Shown here: one piece after another, positions 1 through 6,826 of the stretch
Numbering within the stretch: position 1 is the first letter of the stretch
Layout: every line of letters begins with the position of its first letter
Assembly: GCA_934503195.1 (NCBI GenBank)
Contig: CAKSVM010000053.1
Span: forward strand, 1-21,581
Reading direction: 5' to 3'
DNA: 21,581 bases
Origin: an uncultured Eubacteriales bacterium
Lineage (GTDB): Bacteria > Bacillota > Clostridia > Oscillospirales > CAG-272
Translations under genes and position numbers: made by a program
Notes under the pieces: generated by a model
Told to the model about the DNA's origin: nothing
Databases searched by the model: none
The model's input: the letters and a program-made list of their open reading frames with translations, nothing else

Positions 1-1
1 C

Positions 2-439
2 TCGGCCAAGCTTTACATGAATCAAACCGGGAATCCGAATCAGTGGCCGGTCGGGTATCCGCCGGATGATATGCTCAAATATCACATCGCGAATGGCGAA
101 TTATTTGTCATATGTGATGAATCCATCGGCGGAGTTTTTGCGCTGATCCCCGGGATTGATCCGACTTATGTCGAAATTGATGGCGCATGGGTTCGCGAGC
201 ATCCCTACGCGGCGATTCATCGGGTGGCTTCGGACGGGCATCTTCACGGAATTTTGCCGTCGGCGGTCGCGTTTGCGCGCGAAAAATATCCGGATCTCGA
301 TCTTCGGATCGACACGCACCACGACAACCGCGTTATGCAGGCGGCTGTGACGCGTTTGGGATTTGTAGAATGCGGTGTGATACATCTGCTGAACGGTGAG
401 CCGCGGGTCGCGTATCAGCTCGCCTGCGGGGCAAACTGA
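2..439 (+). CDS. GNAT-family N-acetyltransferase, 5' end outside window
   Basis: The reading frame is open from base 2, so the true start lies upstream and only about the last 145 codons are present; the ATG at 17 is internal to the frame. The visible part fits the GNAT (acetyl-CoA N-acyltransferase) fold: an N-terminal QWPVGYPP stretch, a central beta strand (GVFAL), an arginine- and serine-rich segment with a following helix near the acetyl-CoA site (HRVASDGHLHGI), and a C-terminal core with LRIDTHHDNRVMQ and RLGFVECG. In related small-molecule and peptide GNATs this end carries the Asn-x-x-(Met/Ala) and LGF motifs. The substrate cannot be inferred. The stop is TGA at 437-439, with no clear terminator behind it. 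The family is fairly secure, the specific function unknown. Confidence 0.8.
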   Translation, partial: SAKLYMNQTGNPNQWPVGYPPDDMLKYHIANGELFVICDESIGGVFALIPGIDPTYVEIDGAWVREHPYAAIHRVASDGHLHGILPSAVAFAREKYPDLDLRIDTHHDNRVMQAAVTRLGFVECGVIHLLNGEPRVAYQLACGAN

Positions 440-610
440 ACAAAAATAATATTCCGTGTCAAGTATATTCCGGCGAAATCGGTATAAAATATCAGTACAG
501 CAAAGTCTGTAATGAATTGTCGATGACATGAGAAATTTACAATATATCGCACAATAGCAGAAAAAATCGTGTAATCGTACAATTCAAACAAATACAAGGA
601 GATATTTTAG

Positions 611-1159
611 ATGAAAGCAACCGGAATTGTTCGTCGGATAGACGATCTTGGCCGTGTGGTCATTCCCAAAGAAATCCGCCGCACGATGCGGATCCGCGAG
701 GGCGATCCGCTCGAAATTTATACCGACCGCGAGGGCGAAGTCATTTTCAAGAAATATTCGCCAATTGGCGAACTCAACTCATTCGCCGCGCAATACGCCG
801 AAACCCTCCACAAAACCTGCGGAATGGCCGTCGTCATCTGCGACCGTGACGCCGTGATCGCCTCCGCCGGCCTCCCGAAGAAGGATTATCTCGAAAAAAA
901 GCTCTCGCCCGAGTTCGAGGAGATCATTGAAGGCCGCTCGGTCTACCGTTTTTTGCCCGGTTCGACCGCTGTAAAGGTCACTTCCGACTCGCAGTCGGCC
1001 GGAGTTTCCTGCGCGATGCCGATTATCGCCGACAGTGACCTGATCGGCTGCGTCGCGTCGGTCATTTCGTCCGAAAATGGCGAGGCCGTCGACACCGAAG
1101 TCGAGGCGAAGCTCATCGGAACGGCGGCCGCCTTCCTCGCGAAACAGATCGAAATGTAA
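611..1159 (+). CDS. spoVT: Stage V sporulation protein T, AbrB-type transcriptional regulator
   Basis: This 182-residue protein has the length and two-domain layout of SpoVT. Residues 1-50 form a SpoVT/AbrB swapped-hairpin DNA-binding domain (MKATGIVRRIDDLGRVVIPKEI, then RIREGDPLEIY). Residues from about 55 to the end form a GAF-like domain (CGMAVVICDRDAVIASAGLPKKDYL). In Bacillus subtilis SpoVT modulates sigma-G-dependent genes in the forespore and affects coat and germination properties; that role is taken from the family. A strong AAGGAG at 596-601 precedes the ATG by nine bases. I could not pick out a convincing sigma-G or sigma-A promoter in the 171 bases upstream, which are AT-rich and contain several partial matches. 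With sigG in the same window, it supports a spore-forming host. Confidence 0.93.
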   Translation: MKATGIVRRIDDLGRVVIPKEIRRTMRIREGDPLEIYTDREGEVIFKKYSPIGELNSFAAQYAETLHKTCGMAVVICDRDAVIASAGLPKKDYLEKKLSPEFEEIIEGRSVYRFLPGSTAVKVTSDSQSAGVSCAMPIIADSDLIGCVASVISSENGEAVDTEVEAKLIGTAAAFLAKQIEM

Positions 1160-1231
1160 AATTATAATGAACATCACAGAAAATATTATCGAAATATCGC
1201 GAAAATCAGTGGAATTTTCGGCGTCACGGGC

Positions 1232-1260
1232 TTGCAAAACGGCATATAATATGGTATAAT
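1232..1260 (+). promoter_or_regulatory. Sigma-A promoter of the small gene after spoVT
   Basis: TTGCAA (1232-1237), a 17-base spacer and a perfect TATAAT (1255-1260). Transcription would begin near 1267, giving a leader of about 68 bases before the ATG at 1335. This lets the small gene be expressed independently of spoVT. Confidence 0.75.
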
Positions 1261-1298
1261 ATACTTGTTTGCGGCGCGCGGCGATTGCGAATACTATT

Positions 1299-1321
1299 TT
1301 CCGGAGCTTAACGCTTCGGAA
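1299..1321 (+). promoter_or_regulatory. 5'-UTR hairpin abutting the ribosome binding site of the small gene
   Basis: TTCCGGAGC (1299-1307) pairs with GCTTCGGAA (1313-1321): nine base pairs including one G-U, with a five-base TTAAC loop. The 3' arm runs directly into the SD-like AAAGGCGG at 1320-1327, so its folding could affect access to the RBS. No known riboswitch family is recognised. Confidence 0.5.
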
Positions 1322-1334
1322 AGGCGGAAAATTC

Positions 1335-1559
1335 ATGCAAAACAAATCAAAAGCAAAGATTCTTCGCAACAAAAATGGGCAATTCATCGAAACTGTGGCC
1401 GAAAACGAAACGGCGGATCCGATTTTTCAGGTCAGCTCGGTCGCGTCGGCCAACGACTGCACCGGAATCGCCGTGACCGTCCCGAACGACGAAGCCGAGG
1501 CGCGGTCGGTAGCGCATCTGGCTGCGGTCAACGTCACCAGCAAGAAATCTGGCAAATAA
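1335..1559 (+). CDS. Small hypothetical protein, 74 residues
   Basis: I do not recognise this protein. The ATG at 1335 follows an SD-like AAAGGCGG (1320-1327), seven bases upstream. A longer in-frame start at 1269 has no RBS and would place the leader hairpin inside the gene. The first 15 residues are basic (MQNKSKAKILRNKNG), the middle is acidic to neutral with a single Cys (NDCTGIAVTVPNDEAEA), and the end is lysine-rich (TSKKSGK). There is no transmembrane segment or signal peptide. Its own consensus promoter, a leader hairpin and a downstream hairpin make it more credible than a chance frame. It lies between spoVT and a permease. A spore-related role is possible only by proximity; the sigma-A promoter argues for vegetative expression. 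Confidence 0.6.
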   Translation: MQNKSKAKILRNKNGQFIETVAENETADPIFQVSSVASANDCTGIAVTVPNDEAEARSVAHLAAVNVTSKKSGK

Positions 1560-1569
1560 TGCCACAAAT

Positions 1570-1588
1570 GGGCGGAATTGTTCCGCCC
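1570..1588 (+). terminator. GC-rich hairpin between small gene and permease
   Basis: GGGCGGAA (1570-1577), a TTG loop and TTCCGCCC (1581-1588) form a perfect eight-pair stem. The following bases, GACTACATATTT, are not a uniform T-run. It could be a weak terminator, a 3'-end stabiliser or an attenuator between the small gene and the permease. Confidence 0.45.
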
Positions 1589-1602
1589 GACTACATATTT
1601 AG

Positions 1603-1627
1603 AAAGGAATTTATGTGAATCATCATG
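1603..1627 (+). promoter_or_regulatory. Permease RBS with an ATG-TGA start-stop pair before the true start
   Basis: AAAGGAA (1603-1609) is followed four bases later by ATG-TGA (1613-1618), then by the permease ATG at 1625. The SD lies closer to the minimal start-stop unit than to the permease start, which is 16 bases past the GGA. The permease frame has a stop at 1616, so its start cannot lie further upstream. Confidence 0.4.
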
Positions 1628-2827
1628 AAATTTACATACAAAAACACATTGATCTCTTGCTATGTATGTTTTTTTATACAAGCAATTGTTAACAACTTCT
1701 CTCCCCTACTCTTCGCGACCTATTCGCGCGATTTTAACATTTCGCTCGACCAAATCACGATGCTCGTCAGCTTCAATTTCATCATCCAGATGCTCGTCGA
1801 CATCCTCGGCGCGGGGTATGCTGACAAGATCGGATACCGCCGCGGTATCATCATTGCGCACATATTCTCGGCAATCGGAATCGCCGGACTTGGTATATTT
1901 CCATATATTTTACCGAAATTCGTCGGACTTTTAGTTGCGACTGTCTTCTGCGCACTCGGAAGCGGATTCATTGAGGTTCTCGCTTCGCCGATCGTAGAAG
2001 CCCTTCCGACCGACGAAAAATCGTCCGCGATGAGCCTCCTCCACTCGTTTTACTGCTGGGGACACCTCGCGATTGTGTTACTTTCGACGTTATATTTCAC
2101 ACTTTTCGGTGCCGAAAACTGGCGGATCCTCGCGGGTTTGTGGGCACTCGTCCCGGCGGTCAACTGCGTTTCATTCATTTTCGTTCCGATTAACAGCTAT
2201 TCCGAGGGACGCGAAACGGCTTCGATTGGCAATCTGTTCAAATTATTCGACTTCAGGCTTTTTCTTTTGTTGATGATTTGCGCTGGCGCGGCTGAGCAAT
2301 CGATTGCTCAGTGGGCGTCGCTCTTCGCGGAAACCGGACTCGGCGTCTCAAAAACGCTCGGCGACCTGCTCGGCCCCTGCCTTTTCGGCCTGATGATGGC
2401 GATTTCGCGCACGATTTACGGCGCGGTAGGCGCGAAACTCAACCTTGAACGCGTCATGACGATCTGCGCGGTCGGCATGGTCGGCGGCTACGTGCTGACA
2501 TTTGCCGCGCCGATTCCTATCGTCAGTTTGATCGGCTGCGCACTGATCGGACTTTTCGTTGGAATTTACTGGCCCGGCACGCTAAGCCTAGCGACGCGCA
2601 AGCTCCCGCAGGGCGGCACTTCGATGTTCGCGCTCCTCGCGCTGGCCGGAGACGTCGGCTGCACGAGCGGCCCCGGCCTGATCGGACTTATTTCGGGGCG
2701 GATTTCGGGCGATATGTCGATGAAAATCGGCATTCTGTCGGCCGCGATCTTCCCGATTGCCGCGTTTATCCTCCTTCGGATCATCAAAAAACGGAAATCA
2801 GGACCTGATCTCCCGACCAAGTCCTGA
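1625..2827 (+). CDS. Major facilitator superfamily transporter
   Basis: This 400-residue, very hydrophobic protein has about twelve predicted transmembrane segments in two halves, the size and layout of an MFS secondary transporter. The loop after the second helix carries the MFS signature region (GAGYADKIGYRRGI, about residues 62-75), equivalent to the G-x-x-x-D-R/K-x-G-R-R/K motif. A second-half counterpart is seen near GAKLNLER. The C-terminus is a short cytosolic basic tail (IIKKRKSGPDLPTKS). The sequence reminds me of FucP/GlcP-like sugar:proton symporters in Clostridia, but that assignment is weak and the substrate is unknown. The ATG at 1625 is set by an in-frame stop at 1616. The gene converges with the SGNH hydrolase gene, with 17 bases between the stops. 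Confidence 0.85.
   Translation: MKFTYKNTLISCYVCFFIQAIVNNFSPLLFATYSRDFNISLDQITMLVSFNFIIQMLVDILGAGYADKIGYRRGIIIAHIFSAIGIAGLGIFPYILPKFVGLLVATVFCALGSGFIEVLASPIVEALPTDEKSSAMSLLHSFYCWGHLAIVLLSTLYFTLFGAENWRILAGLWALVPAVNCVSFIFVPINSYSEGRETASIGNLFKLFDFRLFLLLMICAGAAEQSIAQWASLFAETGLGVSKTLGDLLGPCLFGLMMAISRTIYGAVGAKLNLERVMTICAVGMVGGYVLTFAAPIPIVSLIGCALIGLFVGIYWPGTLSLATRKLPQGGTSMFALLALAGDVGCTSGPGLIGLISGRISGDMSMKIGILSAAIFPIAAFILLRIIKKRKSGPDLPTKS
2798..2827. terminator. Weak convergent hairpin at the permease stop
   Basis: TCAGGAC (2798-2804) and GTCCTGA (2821-2827) form a seven-pair stem over a 16-base loop that includes the permease stop codon. The sequence beyond is AT-rich (ATTGTAAATTTTAATT) without a clean T-run. 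It is the only candidate terminator between the two convergent genes. Confidence 0.3.
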
Positions 2828-2844
2828 CTGATTGTAAATTTTAA

Positions 2845-3636
2845 TTACCACTTTGCGGAGTAATTGTGAACTCCCTTGCCGATGAAACCGACCTGCGCGA
2901 AATCCTCCATGTTGTGACGGATTATGTAGTCGATGTAACTCATCGTCATTTTCGCGGTCAGAATATAGCCCATCGGGTTCATGTGACCGCCAAGATAGAA
3001 CTTTTTCTTAAATTCGTCGTCATAAACCGGCGCGTATTTGTGGAAATCCAACACATACGTATAGTCGAAGAAGTCGGCAAGGTCGTAGAGCAGCTTCGCG
3101 TGACGATCGATCTTGTCGTCGACGCGTCCGCGCGGCATCGTCATCAGGAAGAAGCGCGCCTGAGGCTGCATGGACTTGAGACGCTGGATAATTTTGGCGT
3201 AATATCCACAAAATGTTTCGGCATTTTGACTATAATCGTTGCGGTTTATGTCAGTCACCGAGCCGATTTCCTGATTCTGGCCGAATATGTCATTGACTCC
3301 CAGCGCGATTATGTAGGCCTGACAGAGCTTTTCGGGGTTCCAGTAGTCGTTATTTTCGGCGAAGCTGTTCCAATATTCCTTCGCGGTCATGCCGCCGCGC
3401 GAGAAATTGTACACTTTGCACCCCGCGGCGCGCGCGATGTACTGCCCCCACGAGTACTCGAAGTAGTCGTGATAGCCCTTTTTGGTGCATTCGGGGTCGG
3501 TTGATTCGAATTCGCCCGACGAAAGCGAGTCGCCGATGCAGCCGATCGTGCGGAAAATCGCGGTGAAACCGCCGTCGTCGACGATCCTGTCGAGCGGTTT
3601 TTCCGCCGGATCGCCGAGATAATTGTTCAGAAGCAT
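2845..3636 (-). CDS. SGNH/GDSL-family hydrolase (esterase or lipase-like)
   Basis: The protein has 263 residues and the SGNH blocks in order. Block I is GDSLSSGE with the nucleophile Ser37, block II is NFSRGGMTAKE near residues 77-87, block III is GVND with Asn115, and block V is GGHMNPMGY with the likely catalytic His218. No signal peptide is visible, so it is probably cytoplasmic. Family members deacylate or de-esterify acyl groups on carbohydrates, lipids or xenobiotics; the substrate here is unknown. I chose the ATG at 3634-3636 because GGGAGGAAAG lies just upstream and a near-perfect promoter follows at 3670-3698. The frame stays open much further upstream, antisense to the DUF4317 gene, but that extension is spurious. 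Confidence 0.88.
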   Translation of the reverse strand: MLLNNYLGDPAEKPLDRIVDDGGFTAIFRTIGCIGDSLSSGEFESTDPECTKKGYHDYFEYSWGQYIARAAGCKVYNFSRGGMTAKEYWNSFAENNDYWNPEKLCQAYIIALGVNDIFGQNQEIGSVTDINRNDYSQNAETFCGYYAKIIQRLKSMQPQARFFLMTMPRGRVDDKIDRHAKLLYDLADFFDYTYVLDFHKYAPVYDDEFKKKFYLGGHMNPMGYILTAKMTMSYIDYIIRHNMEDFAQVGFIGKGVHNYSAKW

Positions 3637-3669
3637 TGAACTTTCCTCCCAAAATTTTATTTCCCATAA

Positions 3670-3698
3670 ATTATACCACAAAATCCGCGAAATTGCAA
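3670..3698 (-). promoter_or_regulatory. Sigma-A promoter of the SGNH hydrolase gene
   Basis: Read on the minus strand: TTGCAA (3693-3698), a 17-base spacer and a perfect TATAAT (3670-3675), about 35 bases before the ATG. The hexamer TTGCAA is its own reverse complement, but I see no -10 box at the right distance for the divergent gene. Confidence 0.8.
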
Positions 3699-3747
3699 TA
3701 GTTTCGTGATAAAAAATGAAAAATATTTCAAAAGGAGATACCATAAA

Positions 3748-4878
3748 ATGACAGACAAGGAAATTGCTGAACTGCGACGTCGGATCGCGCCCGATAAAAA
3801 CAACATTTCGACGCTCTGCGGCCGCTATGTGAATTCGAAGCACGAAACGGTAGCCGAGTTCACGACGCCGTTTTTCATGCTCGGCGACGAGGACGCGGAA
3901 AAATATCTCGCGCTTTTCCGCCGCGCGATGTCGGGGACGAACGGCAAAAATCTGATCGATATCGCGTTTTCGATGGGGCAGGTCGAGAGCGGCGATGAGC
4001 ATTCGCTGCTCCAGCGGCTGCGAAAATCCGCGCTGAAGGACGAGGAAGCCGTGAAATCCTTCTTTGACAAGGCCGCGCCGACGCTTTCGGGCGAGTACAA
4101 CAGTTTGATTTTGCTCGCGGCCGATACGTACGATGTGCCGATCAAGCATCGCGACGAGGGCGAATCCGACTCGGAATCGCAATTTTCGTACATAATTTGT
4201 GCAATTTGCCCAGTAAAAGAGGCCAAGCCGACCTTCGCGTACGACCCGGCTAAGCAGTCGTTCCACACGAATTCGTGCAATTGGAACGTCGGCGCGCCCG
4301 AACTCGGGTTCCTCTTCCCTGCTTTCGACAATCGCAAAACGAATATTTACAATGCTCTATATTATTCGAAGGACACGTCGGACTCGAATGAGGCCTTCAC
4401 GGACGCGGTTTTTCACACCGAAATGCCGCTTCCGGCCGAGTCGCAGCGGCAGATTTTCGAGGATCTGCTGTCGGACACGCTCGGCGACGAGTGCAGCTAC
4501 GAGGTTGTGCAGGCACTTCACGACGACATTTCGGCGAAAATCGAGGAGCATAAGGCGTCGCACAGCCCCGAGCAGCTTGTGATTTCTAAACGAGATGTGA
4601 AATCTGTGTTGACAAATTGCGGTGTTTCTGATGATAAAGTTGCGGAATTTGATAAAACTTATGACGAAAAGTATGGAGCCGGAGCTGATCTTCCGCCGAG
4701 AAACATTATTGAGCCAAAGAAGCTTGAAATCGAGACGCCTGATGTCAAGGTGAAAATTTCGCCTGAACGCGGCGATCTGATCGAGACGCGGATTATTGAT
4801 GGCGTGAAGTATGTGCTGATCCGCGCGGACGAGGATATCACGGTCAATGGGGTGCTGATAAATATTCCGAAAAATTGA
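3748..4878 (+). CDS. DUF4317 family protein
   Basis: A 376-residue soluble protein that I recognise as the Firmicutes family DUF4317, whose function is unknown. Recognisable parts are the N-terminal MTDKEIAELRRRI, CGRYVNSKHE and FFMLGDEDAEKYLALFRRAMSG, and the middle SYIICAICPVKEAKP followed by a WNVGAPELGFLFPAFDNRKTN stretch. The C-terminal part is variable and acidic (KVKISPERGDLIETR). No signal peptide, transmembrane segment or catalytic motif is evident. The ATG at 3748 has AAAGGAG at 3731-3737; an upstream in-frame alternative at 3706 lacks an RBS. It is transcribed divergently from the SGNH gene and appears monocistronic, ending at a strong hairpin at 4905-4945. Codons around 4585-4680 are more AT-rich than the rest of the gene. 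Confidence 0.88.
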   Translation: MTDKEIAELRRRIAPDKNNISTLCGRYVNSKHETVAEFTTPFFMLGDEDAEKYLALFRRAMSGTNGKNLIDIAFSMGQVESGDEHSLLQRLRKSALKDEEAVKSFFDKAAPTLSGEYNSLILLAADTYDVPIKHRDEGESDSESQFSYIICAICPVKEAKPTFAYDPAKQSFHTNSCNWNVGAPELGFLFPAFDNRKTNIYNALYYSKDTSDSNEAFTDAVFHTEMPLPAESQRQIFEDLLSDTLGDECSYEVVQALHDDISAKIEEHKASHSPEQLVISKRDVKSVLTNCGVSDDKVAEFDKTYDEKYGAGADLPPRNIIEPKKLEIETPDVKVKISPERGDLIETRIIDGVKYVLIRADEDITVNGVLINIPKN

Positions 4879-4898
4879 CACAATATTAAACCAACCTC

Positions 4899-4927
4899 TT
4901 GACAAATCCCTCCGGATGATGTATAAT
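4899..4927 (+). promoter_or_regulatory. Full-consensus sigma-A promoter of the AraC gene
   Basis: TTGACA (4899-4904), exactly 17 bases, then TATAAT (4922-4927): both hexamers match consensus completely. The -10 box forms the loop of the large inverted repeat 4905-4943. The start point would fall near 4934, giving an extremely short leader of about 12 bases. Confidence 0.85.
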
Positions 4928-4945
4928 ATCATCGGAGGGATTTTT
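4905..4945 (+). terminator. Terminator hairpin of the DUF4317 gene, overlapping the next gene's promoter and RBS
   Basis: AAATCCCTCCGGATGAT (arm within 4904-4920) pairs with ATCATCGGAGGGATTT (4928-4943): 16 pairs with one bulged G and a seven-base loop, directly followed by a T-run (4941-4945). In transcripts from upstream this is a good intrinsic terminator, and its 3' arm holds the GGAGGG RBS (4934-4939) of the AraC gene. Confidence 0.75.
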
Positions 4946-5821
4946 ATGCTGAAACTGAAAATGCGGCCGATGCCGACGAGCGATTGGTCGGGACGCGTCA
5001 AACAGATTCCCGGCCGCTGGACGCATTCGGGCGCGCGGCAAAACTGCGACATTCTTGTGGTCATGCTCTCGGGCGAATGCGACTTCGATTTCACCGAAAT
5101 CGAGAAGGTCGTTCACCTGAGAAAGAACGAGGCCACGATAATCCGGACTGGCAATTTCTACAAAGGATCATGTGATAACGACTGCGAATATTACTTCTTT
5201 CACATACCGACATTTGCAGAACAAGTAACAAAAGCCGAAATGAACGAGTCAATCGCGCGCGCAAACCAGATTATGGAAACGAACGAGCGGAATTATTACA
5301 TCCACGCGCAAACAGTTTACGACTGTCTGTTCATGTCTGAAATTGTCGACGTCACGGCGATAATTAAGCAGCTCAACAATCTTTTCGCGAAATGCGACAT
5401 CGAATTGTCGAAGCGCGACGTGAATCGCAAGCTTCGCTTCGATATTTGCCTTTGCGAAATACTCGCGCTGATCTCGGAAGAGTCGATGCGGCAGATCACA
5501 AAATCGCCGAGCTACCCGGCCGCGCTTGGTAGAATATTAACCTACATAAACGAGAATTACACCGAGCCGATCACGCTTGAAAGCCTGTCGGAACATTTTG
5601 GTCTGTCTAAACAGTACCTGATCCGGCTTTTTCACGCGCACCTCGGGACGACCGTGACACGGTATGTGAACGATTTGAAACTTTCACACGCGCCGGAGCT
5701 GCTTTCGGGGACGACTTTGAACGTCAGCGAGGTTGCCGAACACCTCGGATTTTCGAGCGCGGGCTATTTCGCGCGGCTTTTCCGCGCGAAATATTCGGTC
5801 AGCCCGACAAAATTCGTCTGA
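4946..5821 (+). CDS. AraC-family transcriptional regulator
   Basis: A 291-residue regulator with the usual AraC layout. Residues 1 to about 90 form a cupin-like sensing domain (LVVMLSGECDFDF, then FYKGSCDNDCEYYFFHIP), and a linker/helical region runs to about 190. The C-terminal domain has two helix-turn-helix motifs, near 209-231 (ITLESLSEHFGLSKQYLIRLF) and 258-281 (LNVSEVAEHLGFSSAGYFARLF), and ends with the typical SPTKF. The start is the ATG with GGAGGG six bases upstream. It is unlike the two AraC proteins at the right end, so not a recent copy of them. The ligand and targets are unknown. A consensus promoter suggests steady expression, and the inverted repeat across the promoter could also be an autoregulatory operator. 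sigG follows 168 bases later. Confidence 0.9.
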   Translation: MLKLKMRPMPTSDWSGRVKQIPGRWTHSGARQNCDILVVMLSGECDFDFTEIEKVVHLRKNEATIIRTGNFYKGSCDNDCEYYFFHIPTFAEQVTKAEMNESIARANQIMETNERNYYIHAQTVYDCLFMSEIVDVTAIIKQLNNLFAKCDIELSKRDVNRKLRFDICLCEILALISEESMRQITKSPSYPAALGRILTYINENYTEPITLESLSEHFGLSKQYLIRLFHAHLGTTVTRYVNDLKLSHAPELLSGTTLNVSEVAEHLGFSSAGYFARLFRAKYSVSPTKFV

Positions 5822-5834
5822 TTGTGCATAATCA

Positions 5835-5846
5835 CCAAATATTTGG
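5835..5846. repeat. Perfect 12-bp palindrome CCAAATATTTGG
   Basis: A perfect 12-base palindrome 13 bases after the AraC stop, without a following T-run. It may be a protein-binding site or chance; nothing else marks it. Confidence 0.25.
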
Positions 5847-5925
5847 AGCCGTTTTTCGACGCAATAAAAGCGAAATTGTCGGACAATCCCAAAAAATCGG
5901 GCAAAAAATTACCAGCCGAAAATCT

Positions 5926-5956
5926 GCATAGCGACCCGGCCGCATCGGCAATACTT
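5926..5956 (+). promoter_or_regulatory. Candidate sigma-F-like promoter of sigG
   Basis: GCATA (5926-5930), a 16-base spacer and GGCAATACTT (5947-5956). This resembles the forespore sigma-F pattern as I recall it (GYATA, about 15 bases, GGNNANAHTR), missing only the last base. It would start transcription a few bases past 5960, just before the GAGG RBS. In Bacillus, sigG is transcribed by sigma-F. Confidence 0.45.
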
Positions 5957-5989
5957 AACTCGGAACGAAAAATATTTCCGAGGAAAGTT

Positions 5990-6778
5990 ATGTACACCAA
6001 ATCAGTCAGCCGCCGCGTCGAAATTTGCGGCGTTAATACCTCAAAACTCAAAAATCTGACGTCCGAGGAGAAAAACGACCTGCTGAAAAAGGCGCACGCG
6101 GGCGATTCTACAGCCCGCGAAGAGCTGATTTCTGGGAATCTGCGTCTGGTCCTGTCGATTGTTCAGCGATTTGCCAGTAGGGGGGAGTGTCTGGACGACC
6201 TTTTTCAGATAGGATGTGTCGGACTTATTAAATCTATTGACAATTTTGATACAAATCATGAAGTGCAGTTCTCAACGTACGCGGTACCGATGATCATCGG
6301 CGAGATCCGTCGCTATTTACGCGACAACAACTCGATCCGGGTAAGCAGATCAGTGCGCGATCTGGCATATCGCGCGCTGACAGCAAAGGAAGAGCTTTCG
6401 CGAAAACTCGACCGTGAACCGACGCTCGACGAAATTTCAAAGCATCTCGGCGAGAAAAAATCCGATATTTCGGCCGCGCTTGACGCGATTGTCGAGCCGA
6501 TCAGCCTTTATGAGCCGGTTTATTCGGACGATGGGGGTGATTCTATATTTGTAATGGATCAAATCAGCGACTCTGAAAACACCGACGAGAAGTGGCTTGA
6601 GAACATCGCGCTCCGCGAGGCGATGAAACGCCTTTCACCGCGCGAAAAAAAGATCGTCGATATGCGGTTCTTCAAAGGTAAAACTCAGATGGAGATTGCC
6701 GGAGAGATCGGAATTTCGCAGGCGCAGGTCTCGCGCGTCGAAAAAAGCGCACTTGAAAAGATAAAAAAGTCGCTTTAA
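5990..6778 (+). CDS. sigG: RNA polymerase sporulation sigma factor SigG
   Basis: This 262-residue protein matches sigma-G in length and order. The N-terminal VEICGVNTSKL is diagnostic for SigG. Region 2 has GNLRLVLSIVQRF, DDLFQIGCVGLIKSIDNFD and STYAVPMIIGEIRRYLRDN; region 3 has REPTLDEISKHLG; region 4 has the HTH KTQMEIAGEIGISQAQVSRVE near residues 232-253. It directs late gene expression in the forespore after engulfment. The ATG at 5990 is preceded by GAGGAAAG, whereas the frame stays open back to 5822 with no RBS or family similarity. In many Clostridia sigG lies directly after spoIIGA and sigE; here it follows an AraC gene instead, alone, and ends at a strong terminator. Confidence 0.93.
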   Translation: MYTKSVSRRVEICGVNTSKLKNLTSEEKNDLLKKAHAGDSTAREELISGNLRLVLSIVQRFASRGECLDDLFQIGCVGLIKSIDNFDTNHEVQFSTYAVPMIIGEIRRYLRDNNSIRVSRSVRDLAYRALTAKEELSRKLDREPTLDEISKHLGEKKSDISAALDAIVEPISLYEPVYSDDGGDSIFVMDQISDSENTDEKWLENIALREAMKRLSPREKKIVDMRFFKGKTQMEIAGEIGISQAQVSRVEKSALEKIKKSL

Positions 6779-6782
6779 GCGC

Positions 6783-6813
6783 AAAAGATCCGTCAAAATG
6801 ACGGATCTTTTTT
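6783..6813. terminator. Strong intrinsic terminator after sigG, probably bidirectional
   Basis: AAAAGATCCGTCA (6783-6795), an AAA loop and TGACGGATCTTTT (6799-6811) give a perfect 13-pair stem, and the T-run extends to 6813. The A-run on the 5' side becomes a T-run on the other strand, so it can also end the convergent purH transcript. Confidence 0.92.
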
Positions 6814-6826
6814 ATAGGATAAACGA

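Noticed and set aside
440..610. Partial promoter-like matches before spoVT (GTATA with GGTATAAAAT; TTGTCG with TACAAT; TGAATT with CAATATA)
   Set aside because: Each has a wrong spacer or a missing hexamer, so none can be called.
3637..4266. Long minus-strand open extension of the SGNH hydrolase frame, about 210 codons antisense to the DUF4317 gene
   Set aside because: It crosses the hydrolase promoter and RBS, has arginine-rich shadow composition, and the SGNH family starts just before the GDSL block.
4357..5094. 245-codon minus-strand frame across the DUF4317 end and AraC start
   Set aside because: It is antisense to two well-supported genes, crosses their junction hairpin and has no RBS or family resemblance.
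5822..5989. 56-codon N-terminal extension of SigG from a TTG at 5822
   Set aside because: No RBS, no similarity to known SigG N-termini, and it would start right on the AraC stop; the ATG at 5990 has GAGGAAAG.
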